Counted from the first letter of the stretch, positions 1-7,126 are shown. The stretch: 11,719 nt of DNA from Candidatus Nanohalarchaeota archaeon (GCA_030635525.1 DAOVYR010000011.1:1-11719); one strand, 5' to 3'. Notes: a model not told the origin generated them from the sequence alone. Translations and numbers: made by a program.

Positions 1-1101
1 TGATTCTTTGTTTTCGTTGATGATTCTTTTTCGGATGCCGTCGGGGCGTGTCACGTAGTTTGCGCCGGGGTGTACGTCGGGACCGTTTTTTATATGTGCT
101 TTTATTTCGCTTATGTTTTGTTTTGTGACTTTGATTGGTACTGTGAGTTCTTTTGCGATTATTTCCGGGATGCCTACGTCGTTTAGGCTGATGTTGGGGT
201 CAGGGGATACTACTGTTCTTGCGCAGTAGTTTACGCGTTTGCCTGTGAGGTTGTGACGGAATCTGCCGTCTTTGCTTTTGAGTCTTTGTGCCAAGGTCTT
301 CAGGCTTCGGCCTGATCGATGTCTTGCCGGCGGTATGCTTGATATTTCGTTGTTGAAGTATGTGCTTACGTGATATTGCAGGAGTTCCCAGAGGTCTTCT
401 ATTATGAAGTCCGGGGCGCCTATTTCAAGGTTGTCTGCAAGGCGGTGGTTGATGCGGATTATGTCGACCAGTTTGTGTGTCAGGTCGTCTTCTGAGCGGT
501 CGCCGCTTTCGAGTGTTATCGAGGGCCGTGCTGTTACCGGGGGAACTAGCATTAGTGTCAGGATGTACCATTCGGGTCTTCCGCCTTTTATACCGATTAG
601 TCCTGCTGTTTCGTCTGAGATTTTTTCGAACTGCTCTCTTACTTCTACAGGGGTTAGTGAGTGCTTGTCTCTAACGAATGTGGATGGCTTGTCGAGTTTG
701 ATTTTGCCTTGTTTTTCACCGCAGTCGGGGCATGTTGTTGCGATTTTGAGTTTTTTTACGGATATGCCTTCCTGTAGTTTTGTTTTGTCTACGAGGAGGG
801 CGCCGCATTTCTGGCATGTGTTGCTTAGGAGGAGGCGGATTTGTGGCAGGTAGAGTATGTTTATTATCGGGCGTGCGAGTTCAATGTGGCCGAAGTGACC
901 TGTGCATTCGCCGATTCTGCCGCCGCAGGTTGAGCAGCGCATGCCGGGGTCGATTATGCCGAGCCGCGGGTCCATTACGCCACCGTCTATAGGGTATGCG
1001 TCGGCACCGTAGACTTCAGATGTGACAACGGGCATGACTGACAGTTTTCTTATTATTTCGGGGGATATCATTTTGAATCTTATTTCTTTTATTTTTGTCA
1101 T
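1..1101 (-). CDS. rpoA1: DNA-directed RNA polymerase subunit A' (N-terminal part, cut by the window edge)
   Basis: Largest-subunit homologue (A', Rpb1 N-terminal half) of archaeal RNA polymerase. It forms the clamp core and, in the missing part, the active-site Asp loop. The minus strand from 1101 reads 367 codons to base 1 without a stop, so the C-terminal part lies outside. Seen: the clamp zinc motif C56-x2-C59-x6-C66-x2-H69 followed by GHFGHIELA; a second pair of CxxC motifs (C96/C99 and C124/C127); and the family signature DGRFRHNLTGKRVNYCARTV at about 278-297, followed by SPDPN. The usual Ser of the 'SART' element is Cys here. The start is ATG 1101, preceded by GGTGC five bases upstream. 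It lies 13 bases after rpoB1 in the same operon. Identity is certain. Confidence 0.97.
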   Translation of the reverse strand, partial: MTKIKEIRFKMISPEIIRKLSVMPVVTSEVYGADAYPIDGGVMDPRLGIIDPGMRCSTCGGRIGECTGHFGHIELARPIINILYLPQIRLLLSNTCQKCGALLVDKTKLQEGISVKKLKIATTCPDCGEKQGKIKLDKPSTFVRDKHSLTPVEVREQFEKISDETAGLIGIKGGRPEWYILTLMLVPPVTARPSITLESGDRSEDDLTHKLVDIIRINHRLADNLEIGAPDFIIEDLWELLQYHVSTYFNNEISSIPPARHRSGRSLKTLAQRLKSKDGRFRHNLTGKRVNYCARTVVSPDPNISLNDVGIPEIIAKELTVPIKVTKQNISEIKAHIKNGPDVHPGANYVTRPDGIRKRIINENKES

Positions 1102-1114
1102 TTGTTGCACCTTG

Positions 1115-2905
1115 TTAGTTTTCTGTGACTATCTGGGGGTATATTAGCATGCTGCGCAGTTCGTCGAGGAGTAGTTTGAATGCGTAGGACATTTCAACAT
1201 TTTCTATTTTTGAGCCTTTGCAGAGCGGGCAGTATATTTTGTTTTTGATTCTGTCGTGTATCGCGGTTATCCCGCATTCTTTGCAGATCTGGATTTGTGT
1301 TTTGTCTGATGAGAATCTTTCTTTGAGGGTTACTGCTGCACCGTGAGCTATAAGGCAGTCTTTCTCCATTTCGCCGAATCTTAGCCCGCCTTCTTTTGAA
1401 CGGCCTTCTGTTGGCTGTTTTGTCAGCAGTGCGACAGGACCGCGTGAGCGTGCGTGTATCTTATGGGATACCATATGGTATAGGCGCTGATAATAACCCA
1501 TCCCGATGAGTATTGGGGCTTCGATGATTTCTCCGTTTATGCCGTTGTACATACGCTCTTTTCCGTCGTCGCGGAATCCGAGTTTTTTTAAATTGGTTCT
1601 TATTTCCTCTACGTTTCCTTTGAATGCTGTGCCGTCCTGTTCTTTTCCTTCAAGGCTGCCTTTTTTGCCTGCTATGATTTCCAGGAGCTGGCCAACTGTC
1701 ATTCTTGACGGGATTGCGTGAGGGTTGATTATTATGTCCGGTGTTGTGCCGTCTTTGGTGAATGGCATGTTTTCTTCCGGTACAACCAGGCCGATTACAC
1801 CTTTTTGGCCGTGGCGGGATGCGAATTTGTCGCCAACTTCGGGGATCTTGCGTTCTCTTACTGATACTTTTATCAGTGTGTTGCCGTCTTTTGTGCTTGT
1901 GAGTATTACTTTTTCTACGGTGCAGCTTTCTCCTTTTGATGCTGTCAGTGAGTTTTCCCTGCGGTCTTTTATGCCCATCCTTATCTCTTTCTGGATGCCG
2001 AGGAAACGCAGGGGTGATGTTTTTCCGACTAGTACGCTGCCATCTTTTACGCTTGTTTCAGGTGAGATTATTCCTTCTTCGCTGAGCATGGAGTATTCTT
2101 CTTCTGATTTGTAGCCTCGTACTTCCGGGTCGGGGATGCCTATTTCATCTTCCTGACCGCCCCAGTATCTTCTTGCTTCTGTGAGGTGTGTGCGGATGAA
2201 CAGGGATCTGCCAAGGCCGCGCTCAAGTGAGCTTTTGTTTATTACTATGGAGTCTTCGATGTTGTAGCTGTAGTATGGCATTATGGCGATTATGAGATTC
2301 TGACCAGAGGGGTGGGTTGAGAGGCCGGTTGCTACTGTTGTCTGTGACTGGACTATTGGCCTTTGTGCGTGTATCAGGAGATGGGCTGTTGTGTCGTCTC
2401 TTAGCAGGTAGTTGTGGAGGTAGATGCCTGTTGACTGGACTATCATTCGTGAGCCGTAGTTCAGGCGGTCGCCGCGGTCTTTTTCAGGGTATGCTAAAAG
2501 TGATGCGGCGATGCCAAGTATAAGTATCGGGTCGATTTCGAGGTGTGTGTGCTCTTCGGTGACTGTTTCTCTGGTAGTGGCAATGTATGCGTTTTCTTCT
2601 TCTTCTGCGTCGAGAAATTCTATTATGTTCTGGTCTATTAAGTCTTTCCATGTGAGTTTGTTGTTTTTGATGTCTTTGAGCATTTCGTCTGTTAGTAGGG
2701 GTTTTCCGTTTTCAATGGCGATTACGGGGCGTCTTACGCGGCCGCCGTCAAGGTTTAGTTGTATTTCGCCTTTTTCTTTGTGGTATGCGATGTTGAGTTG
2801 TGGGGGCAATACGTTTTTTCTTCTTTTTTCTTTTAGGGTCTGGACTAGTTTTTCGGGGTTGTCGCATTTTCCAGTGTATATTCCGTCAAGATAAATTTCA
2901 GTCAT
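1115..2905 (-). CDS. rpoB1: DNA-directed RNA polymerase subunit B' (C-terminal half of split RpoB)
   Basis: C-terminal half of the second-largest RNA polymerase subunit, 596 residues. It contributes to nucleotide binding and the hybrid-binding surface and pairs with B'' from the adjacent gene. Seen: GDKFASRHGQKG at 358-369, NPHAIPSRMTVGQ at 395-407, the RSRGPVALLTKQPTEGRSKEGG region at about 486-507, GEMEKDCLIAHGA at 511-523, a zinc site C541/C544...C559/C562, and the C-terminal VEMSYAFKLLLDEL that anchors the subunit to A'. The length is normal for archaeal B'. The start ATG 2905 has GCTGA five bases upstream. It begins 22 bases after the rpoB2 stop and ends 13 bases before rpoA1. A split B subunit is typical of many euryarchaeal lineages. 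Confidence 0.98.
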   Translation of the reverse strand: MTEIYLDGIYTGKCDNPEKLVQTLKEKRRKNVLPPQLNIAYHKEKGEIQLNLDGGRVRRPVIAIENGKPLLTDEMLKDIKNNKLTWKDLIDQNIIEFLDAEEEENAYIATTRETVTEEHTHLEIDPILILGIAASLLAYPEKDRGDRLNYGSRMIVQSTGIYLHNYLLRDDTTAHLLIHAQRPIVQSQTTVATGLSTHPSGQNLIIAIMPYYSYNIEDSIVINKSSLERGLGRSLFIRTHLTEARRYWGGQEDEIGIPDPEVRGYKSEEEYSMLSEEGIISPETSVKDGSVLVGKTSPLRFLGIQKEIRMGIKDRRENSLTASKGESCTVEKVILTSTKDGNTLIKVSVRERKIPEVGDKFASRHGQKGVIGLVVPEENMPFTKDGTTPDIIINPHAIPSRMTVGQLLEIIAGKKGSLEGKEQDGTAFKGNVEEIRTNLKKLGFRDDGKERMYNGINGEIIEAPILIGMGYYQRLYHMVSHKIHARSRGPVALLTKQPTEGRSKEGGLRFGEMEKDCLIAHGAAVTLKERFSSDKTQIQICKECGITAIHDRIKNKIYCPLCKGSKIENVEMSYAFKLLLDELRSMLIYPQIVTEN

Positions 2906-2927
2906 GTTGTTCAGCTTTTGATTATTT

Positions 2928-4430
2928 TTATTTGTTTTCTTCCTCGATTTCTACTCCGAGGCTTTTCAGGGTGCTTAGGACTTTTGTTTTGTCTGATTCG
3001 CCTGAGGGTATTGTGACCTGTGCTCCCAGTGCGAGGAAATTTCTCAGGCCGATGCTTTGGCCTTCAGGGGTTCTTACTGCGCATAGGCGGCCCCATTGGG
3101 TTGCGTGGAGTTCTCTTGCTTCAAAGTGTTCCTGGGTGGAGGATAAGGGTGATACTACGCTTCTTAAGTGGCTTACGGTTCTTACGAAGTTTGAGCGTTC
3201 GAGGCGCTGACAGACGCCGGTTTTGCCGCCGACCCAGTTGCCTGTTGCCATTGCTCTCATGATCTGTTTTGTGAGGACGTCTGAGACTACTACGCTTTGA
3301 AGTTTTAGTAGTTTTCTGCCGCGTTTCATCATTTTTTGGTAGTTGTATTGGAGGCGCGCGATCAGGCCCCAGCGGCCCATGATGATTGATCTGAAGAGTA
3401 TTTCGAGGAGGTCTCCTGACATTTTCAGCCTCTTGTTTGAGTAGTGGTCTATGTCGTCTTCTTTGATTTTTCCTTTGTGGAGCAGGATTAGTTTGCGCAT
3501 GACCAGGCCGAGGAATTTTGCTTTTTTTATTGAGTCTTTTGGGTCTTTTCCGAGGTGTGCCAGCAGGTAGTTGTTCAGGAGCTGGGTGGCGCGTTCTTCT
3601 CGTTGCTCTTTCATGCGCACTTTCATTTTTTTCCCTATGTAGTCGAGGGCTTCTTCCCTGTTTGCAATTTGTGTGTCGTAGATGTTGATGTATACGTCTT
3701 CTATGTCTTCTTCTTCTGTGCCGATTGCCTCTATGACTTCTTTGTCTGTTTCGAGGCCGAGGGCTTTCATTAGTACGATTATGGGTATTGGTGTTTTTAC
3801 GAGGTTTGCGAATTTTGCTGTTATGATGCCTTCCGGGCATCGCTCGAATACGTGGCGCTGGATATAGCCGCTTTTTTCGCAGTTTATTCTTGCTGTAATC
3901 TCTTCTGCTTTTTTCTGGAGTATTAGTTTGTTTGGTGCTATTTCTTCTGATAATACGATTACTCTTTCTGTGCCGTTTACTATGAAGTAGCCGCCGAGAT
4001 CGTCGGGGTCTTCACCTGCGTTTATTAGTTCGGATTTTGTCATCTTTGAGAGCGGGCAGAGGCAGGATTTTACCATGATTGGCAGTTCACCGATTTCTAC
4101 TGTTTCTGTGTCGTGTTCTCTTTCTTCGAATACGGGTGTCATTTCTACGAATATCGGGGTTGAGTATGTGAGGTTTCTCAGGCGTGTCTCGGAGGGATGT
4201 ATTGCTCTTACGGAGCCGTCTGCTTCGTTTATTTGCGCTCTTTCGATGGAGACTTTCCCGAGCTTGATTATGAGTTCTTCGCCGGTGGGGAGTTCAATTG
4301 TTATTTTGCTTATCTCGTCTACTGTTTTCTGGAGGCGTCTTTCGATGAAGTCGTTGTATGAATCGATTTGGTGGGCTATGAATCCTTTGTTTTTCGAGTA
4401 TTCTTCAAGGTAGCTTTTTGCGATGTCCAT
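2928..4430 (-). CDS. rpoB2: DNA-directed RNA polymerase subunit B'' (N-terminal half of split RpoB)
   Basis: N-terminal half of the RNA polymerase B subunit (protrusion, lobe and start of the fork), 500 residues from ATG 4430. Seen: the N-terminal DSYNDFIERRLQ element; GGYFIVNGTERVIVLSEE at the protrusion; and near the C-terminus NWVGGKTGVCQRLERSNFVR, SHLRSVVSPL, FEARELHATQWGRLC and RTPEGQSIGLRNFLALG, the hallmark run of RpoB just before the split point. An in-frame GTG at 4439 would add three residues. I prefer ATG 4430 because the GTG lies inside a CGTGT motif five bases upstream, which fits the ribosome-binding pattern of the neighbouring genes. The rpoH stop is 12 bases upstream of this start. 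Confidence 0.97.
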   Translation of the reverse strand: MDIAKSYLEEYSKNKGFIAHQIDSYNDFIERRLQKTVDEISKITIELPTGEELIIKLGKVSIERAQINEADGSVRAIHPSETRLRNLTYSTPIFVEMTPVFEEREHDTETVEIGELPIMVKSCLCPLSKMTKSELINAGEDPDDLGGYFIVNGTERVIVLSEEIAPNKLILQKKAEEITARINCEKSGYIQRHVFERCPEGIITAKFANLVKTPIPIIVLMKALGLETDKEVIEAIGTEEEDIEDVYINIYDTQIANREEALDYIGKKMKVRMKEQREERATQLLNNYLLAHLGKDPKDSIKKAKFLGLVMRKLILLHKGKIKEDDIDHYSNKRLKMSGDLLEILFRSIIMGRWGLIARLQYNYQKMMKRGRKLLKLQSVVVSDVLTKQIMRAMATGNWVGGKTGVCQRLERSNFVRTVSHLRSVVSPLSSTQEHFEARELHATQWGRLCAVRTPEGQSIGLRNFLALGAQVTIPSGESDKTKVLSTLKSLGVEIEEENK

Positions 4431-4442
4431 GGTTAACACGTT

Positions 4443-4682
4443 TTATTCCGGGGTTACAATCCGGTAGTATTTTGTTTTTCCTGCGGTGGGGCTGTCTCTG
4501 GTTATTTCGATGATGTCGCCTGTTTTTGCGCCTATTATTTCGATGGTGGGGTCTGTGTCGTGTATTTTTGGGAGTTGGCTGGCTGTTATGTCGAGTTCTT
4601 TTAGAATTTTTTGTGATTCGTTTTTCATGAGGATTTTGTGTCCAGGAACCAGTTCGTGTGTAAATATTTCTTTTTCGCTCAT
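4443..4682 (-). CDS. rpoH: DNA-directed RNA polymerase subunit H (Rpb5 C-terminal domain)
   Basis: Small RNA polymerase subunit, 79 residues, corresponding to the C-terminal domain of eukaryotic Rpb5 and sitting at the DNA-entry jaw. Seen: HELVPGHKIL near the N-terminus, QLPKIHDTDP at about 36-45, IGAKTGDIIEI at 50-60, and the family C-terminal SPTAGKTKYYRIV. The length matches archaeal RpoH. The reading frame can be extended to TTG 4697, but GGTGA lies eight bases before ATG 4682, so I chose 4682. First gene of the polymerase cluster. Only 23 bases separate it from the encoded CCA of tRNA-Lys, leaving no room for a promoter of its own except inside the tRNA gene. Confidence 0.96.
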   Translation of the reverse strand: MSEKEIFTHELVPGHKILMKNESQKILKELDITASQLPKIHDTDPTIEIIGAKTGDIIEITRDSPTAGKTKYYRIVTPE

Positions 4683-4722
4683 GTTGTTTTTCACCAAAGG
4701 TTTTGTGGTGGGCCCGACGGGA

Positions 4723-4746
4723 TTTTCACGGACGTTTTATGTTCGT
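4723..4746 (-). other. tRNA-Lys intron 2, T-loop (59/60)
   Basis: A 24-nt insert lies inside the T-loop. The precursor forms a textbook bulge-helix-bulge: outer helix is the T-stem GCGGG/CCCGU, central 4-bp helix UUCA/UGAA, 3-nt bulges AAA and AAU, inner helix CGAAC/GUCCG with one A-C mismatch. Cutting after the second base of each bulge gives AA|A and AA|T, and rejoins to the consensus T-loop UUCAAAU. Noncanonical T-loop introns are known in some archaeal tRNAs. They require a splicing endonuclease of broad specificity. Confidence 0.85.
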
Positions 4747-4768
4747 TTTGAACCCGCGACACCCGGGT

Positions 4769-4825
4769 ATCTTCTACAGATTCCGGTGCATTAACCGTCT
4801 GGTTAAAAGCTTCACCCTCGTCGAT
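4769..4825 (-). other. tRNA-Lys intron 1, anticodon loop (37/38)
   Basis: This 57-nt insert separates anticodon-loop base A37 from the 3' strand of the anticodon stem. The exact ends slide by one base (A37|A38 or A38|C39) without changing the mature tRNA. The splice region folds as a relaxed bulge-helix-bulge: outer helix CCGGG/CCCGG, a 4-bp helix UCUU/AAGA, a 3-nt bulge AAU at the 5' site, then CGACG/UGUAG with one mismatch. The strand-2 bulge is shorter than the canonical three bases. The intron interior has a long hairpin: GGTG/CACC enclosing a perfect TTAACC/GGTTAA stem with loop AGAC. Confidence 0.8.
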
Positions 4826-4864
4826 TAAGAGCCCGGTGCTCTAGCCAGACTGAGCTACGGGCCC

Positions 4865-5181
4865 ACTCTGTGTGTATTATGTGTTTGGAATTGGAAGTAC
4901 TCTATTTAAGTGATAATATTATAAATGTATCTGTGGATGAGAGGTTTGTTTTTGGGGTTGTTAGAATTTTTGGTGTTGGTGTGTACATAGTTATTACTCT
5001 GGTGGGTTATATGATGCCGGTTTCCCACCGGCTGATGGATGAATAGAGAATATTGGTGAATTCCCCTGTGAAGTTCATAAATAATTCTATTTTTGTTATG
5101 TTTTACGAATATAGTTTTTAGTGTGGTTAAGTTTATAAATGTTTTGATTGATGGGGGGTGGTTTGGGATTTTGATTGCCGT
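4865..5181. other. Intergenic region with a GC-rich hairpin and TATA-like sequence; no confident gene
   Basis: The 317-base gap between tRNA-Lys and the orphan gene holds the tRNA promoter at its left end. It also has a perfect 6-bp hairpin GCCGGT/ACCGGC (5016-5021 and 5027-5032, loop TTCCC), and a symmetric TATA-like TTTATAAA at 5131-5139. Read on the minus strand, the TATA-like element would place a start near 5108, upstream of the hairpin, so a small RNA of about 80-120 nt is possible. A 23-codon minus frame starting near 5079 (MNFTGEFTNILYSS...) overlaps the hairpin. I have no evidence that it is translated. Nothing else recognisable. Confidence 0.4.
4901..4910 (-). promoter_or_regulatory. 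Putative TATA box for tRNA-Lys (and possibly the rpo operon)
   Basis: On the minus strand CTTAAATAGA lies about 40 bases upstream of the tRNA 5' end, placing transcription start roughly 15 bases before the tRNA. A second AT-rich candidate (TTTATAATATT) lies just upstream at 4914-4924. No other promoter-like sequence separates the tRNA from rpoH. Confidence 0.45.
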
Positions 5182-5451
5182 TCAGATCTTTTTTGCGTAG
5201 ATTACTTTGCCTGTATAGTGTGTGCCTTCGTCGAGGGCCATGATTTCGTATCTTGGGCAGTCAAACATTTTCTGTATATTGTGAAAGGAATCTTCTCCGG
5301 TGATGTTTGCTATTGGTGTGTGCTCCGGGAATAGATTGTCGTTGTGACCTTTTGGACCGTAGATTTTGTCGTATGTTAGCATCATTGTTTCGATGTCTGT
5401 GCAGTTGAATTTTGTGTTGGGGTTGTATTCTATTGCGCCCGAATATGTCAT
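5182..5451 (-). CDS. Small hypothetical protein (89-90 aa)
   Basis: I do not recognise this protein. It is short, soluble-looking, without a signal peptide or membrane segment, and has two isolated cysteines (in FNCTD and FDCPR). Aromatic and acidic residues are common (YDKIYGPKGHNDN, YEIMALDEGTHYTGKVIYAKK at the C-terminus). A strong GGTGA lies six bases before ATG 5451 and only three before ATG 5454, so the second of two adjacent ATGs is the more likely start. It is a single-gene unit with a TATA-like element about 60 bases upstream. It ends with TGA, whereas all the recognised protein genes whose 3' ends lie in the window end with TAA. The good ribosome-binding site and promoter spacing support a real gene. 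Confidence 0.7.
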   Translation of the reverse strand: MTYSGAIEYNPNTKFNCTDIETMMLTYDKIYGPKGHNDNLFPEHTPIANITGEDSFHNIQKMFDCPRYEIMALDEGTHYTGKVIYAKKI

Positions 5452-5512
5452 CATTTATCACCCTGAGGTTGTCTGTTTTTTGTGTTGTTGCTGATGTGTG
5501 TTTCGTGCATAG

Positions 5513-5520
5513 TATTAAAT
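5513..5520 (-). promoter_or_regulatory. Putative TATA box for the small hypothetical gene
   Basis: On the minus strand ATTTAATA lies about 62-69 bases upstream of ATG 5451, which would give a leader of roughly 35-40 nt before the GGTGA ribosome-binding site. Confidence 0.4.
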
Positions 5521-5590
5521 TTGTTTTGGTATAGGAAAGAATGAGGGTTATGGTCTGAAGTGTGGTTGGTCGTGCGCATTTTGTGTGCTG

Positions 5591-6901
5591 TTATACTGCT
5601 TTTGAGATTATTTTTATGTCTTTTGCGAATGAGTTTGGTTCGTGGGTTTCTTCTTCTTTTTCTTTGTCTTCTTCGCGGTTGCGCGGAGAGTTTTTGTGTT
5701 TTCCGAGCTTTTTGTAGATTATTTCGCTGATTGAGGTGAATTTGTTTTTGTCTATCAGGAATATTAGTATCGAGGTTATGAGGATGCTTGAGAATATGCC
5801 TCCGATTACGATATTTGTGAATGCGGCGTTTGCCTGTATCACTGCGAGCATGACTGTGGGGGTGAGGCCTTTGGCGCACATGGCTTCGAGGAAGTGCTCG
5901 TCTTTTTCTTCAAGGTCGTGGTTTATTAGTCTTCTTACTACGAGAGCTCTTAGTGTGTATGCAGTGAGGAAAAATACGAGGCCGTACAGTAGGTATATCC
6001 ACTGGCTGAAGTCTACGAGGATGCCGAGGTATACGAAGAGGAATGTGCGGATGAGGAAGCTTATGTCTTTGAAGAAGTGTTTTGTTTCGAGTTCGATGAG
6101 GCCTACGTCTTCTTTTTGTTCCTTGTAGAGGAGCTTGCTCCAGAGGCCGGCGTTGCCGAGCATTATGGAGAAGAAGAATACTGTTATGACGCCGTTTGCT
6201 TCGACGTATTCTGCGAAGGCGTAGAGTGTGACGAGGACTGCCATTGTGGCGACTGGTGCGCTTGAGTAGTCGCCTATGTGCTTTAGTGCGAATGCCCATA
6301 TTATGGCGACGATGATGCCTATGCCGAAGCTCAGGAACAGGTAGCTTGTGAGGCTCTGGGTTATCTCGTTCATGGCCATTGTGGAGAAGTTGAGTATGGA
6401 GAGGATGCCGACGATGACGAGGATGTCGATTATTGCGCTTTCACTTTGAATTTGTGCTTCTGCCTTGGGGCTGAGTTTGATTGTCTCTAAGATGCTGTTT
6501 ATTATTGTGCCGTCGAGTACGCAGAATAGTGCGCCGAGGGAGAGTGCGAGGAGCCATCTGAAGCCGAGCAGGTAGTGTGATATTGTTCCGAGGAGGATGG
6601 TTATTAGTATGAAGTTGAAGAGTGATGAGAAGAACGAGTATTTCATTGTGGAGAAGAGGGCTCTTAGTTTTATGGGTAGTGCGCCGTAGAATACTACGTA
6701 TATAAGGCTGAAGGTTATGAGGAATGTTATTTGTGATGTGTTTTCTTTGATGCCTTCTGCGAGGCCGAGGTGCGAGAATGTGGCTCCTGCTGCTATCAGT
6801 ACGAGTACGTCAGGGATTTTGGTTTTTCTGAAGTTGTACTGGGCGAGGATGCCTAGTATTATTGTTATGCCTATCATGAAGAGGCTTGTTGTTGTGTCCA
6901 T
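5591..6901 (-). CDS. Monovalent cation/proton antiporter, CPA (NhaP-like) family
   Basis: Integral membrane antiporter of 436 residues, expected to exchange Na+ or K+ for protons across the cytoplasmic membrane. About 12-13 hydrophobic helices span residues 5-385. Seen: an ALFCVLDGTIINSI segment at 124-137, matching the 'ATDPV' helix of CPA1 proteins (D130), then ESAIID at 154-159, matching 'ESxxND' (D159 at the ion-binding position). MCAKGLTPTVMLAVI, late in the protein, resembles the RG/KG segment of NhaP. The usual Asn before the binding-site Asp is Ile158, so selectivity cannot be assigned. A charged tail of about 50 residues rich in Lys and Glu follows the last helix. The start ATG 6901 has AGTGA six bases upstream. 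Appears monocistronic. Confidence 0.88.
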   Translation of the reverse strand: MDTTTSLFMIGITIILGILAQYNFRKTKIPDVLVLIAAGATFSHLGLAEGIKENTSQITFLITFSLIYVVFYGALPIKLRALFSTMKYSFFSSLFNFILITILLGTISHYLLGFRWLLALSLGALFCVLDGTIINSILETIKLSPKAEAQIQSESAIIDILVIVGILSILNFSTMAMNEITQSLTSYLFLSFGIGIIVAIIWAFALKHIGDYSSAPVATMAVLVTLYAFAEYVEANGVITVFFFSIMLGNAGLWSKLLYKEQKEDVGLIELETKHFFKDISFLIRTFLFVYLGILVDFSQWIYLLYGLVFFLTAYTLRALVVRRLINHDLEEKDEHFLEAMCAKGLTPTVMLAVIQANAAFTNIVIGGIFSSILITSILIFLIDKNKFTSISEIIYKKLGKHKNSPRNREEDKEKEEETHEPNSFAKDIKIISKAV

Positions 6902-6970
6902 TTTGTTTCACTTTTGTGTTTGTTTTGGTATGTTTGTTATAACTATTATCTAGAATATGGCTGAAGGGGT

Positions 6971-6977
6971 TATTAAA
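6971..6977 (-). promoter_or_regulatory. Putative TATA box for the antiporter
   Basis: On the minus strand TTTAATA lies 70-76 bases upstream of the antiporter ATG, within the gap after tRNA-Thr. The implied leader is about 45-50 nt. Confidence 0.4.
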
Positions 6978-7035
6978 GTTTTTTGTTAATTGGATGGTGG
7001 TGGCTGGTGTCTGGAGAAGTAGGTGATTATGGGAA

Positions 7036-7108
7036 AGCCCGGGGCGAGATTTGAACACGCGATCTCTGCCTTACCAAGGCAACGCTCTACCAGCTGAGCC
7101 ACCCGGGC
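7036..7108 (-). tRNA. tRNA-Thr(GGU)
   Basis: Full cloverleaf without intron: acceptor GCCCGGG/CCCGGGC, D-stem GCTC/GAGC, anticodon stem TTGCC/GGCAG (one wobble), anticodon loop TTGGTAA with anticodon GGU (Thr), variable loop AGATC, T-loop TTCAAAT. Discriminator base is U73 (7036); CCA is not encoded. The T-stem GCGTG/CTCGC contains a U52-U62 mismatch, which is unusual for an elongator tRNA. A TATA-like element lies at the expected distance upstream. Confidence 0.95.
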
Positions 7109-7126
7109 TTTTTGAATATGTTTGTA

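Larger units (their letters stand above)
4706..4864 (-). tRNA. tRNA-Lys(CUU) with two introns, CCA encoded
   Basis: The mature tRNA assembles from three exons: 4826-4864, 4747-4768 and 4709-4722, followed by an encoded CCA at 4706-4708. Acceptor arms GGGCCCG/CGGGCCC pair fully, discriminator A73. D-stem GCTC/GAGC, anticodon stem CCGGG/CCCGG, anticodon loop CUCUUAA with anticodon CUU (Lys). Variable loop of five, T-stem GCGGG/CCCGU and T-loop UUCAAAU once the second insert is removed. One intron (57 nt) is at the canonical 37/38 site and the other (24 nt) splits the T-loop between positions 59 and 60. Both were inferred by folding on paper. The tRNA is transcribed towards rpoH, 23 bases downstream. 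Confidence 0.93.

Noticed and set aside
404..853. Long plus-strand frames opposite the polymerase genes and throughout the left 10 kb
   Set aside because: They are antisense shadows of recognised minus-strand genes. The G+T-rich plus strand has few stop codons, which makes such frames long.
3121..3840. 239-codon minus frame overlapping rpoB2
   Set aside because: Out-of-frame reading of rpoB2; its Arg/Pro/His-rich, low-complexity composition comes from the skewed bases.
4790..4815. CTTTTAA inside tRNA-Lys intron 1, resembling a Lys(UUU) anticodon loop
   Set aside because: The flanking bases do not pair as an anticodon stem, while exon 1 and exon 2 form a complete CCGGG/CCCGG stem around CUU.
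5011..5041. TGATG and CTGA boxes flanking the GCCGGT hairpin
   Set aside because: A box C/D guide would not have a perfect hairpin filling its guide region, and no second C'/D' pair is found.
4865..5181. Minus frame that stays open about 95 codons after the TGA of the small hypothetical gene
   Set aside because: Rich in Asn, His, Thr, Lys and Ile, as expected from A/C-rich DNA with few stops. It ignores the hairpin and tRNA promoter, and nothing supports TGA recoding.
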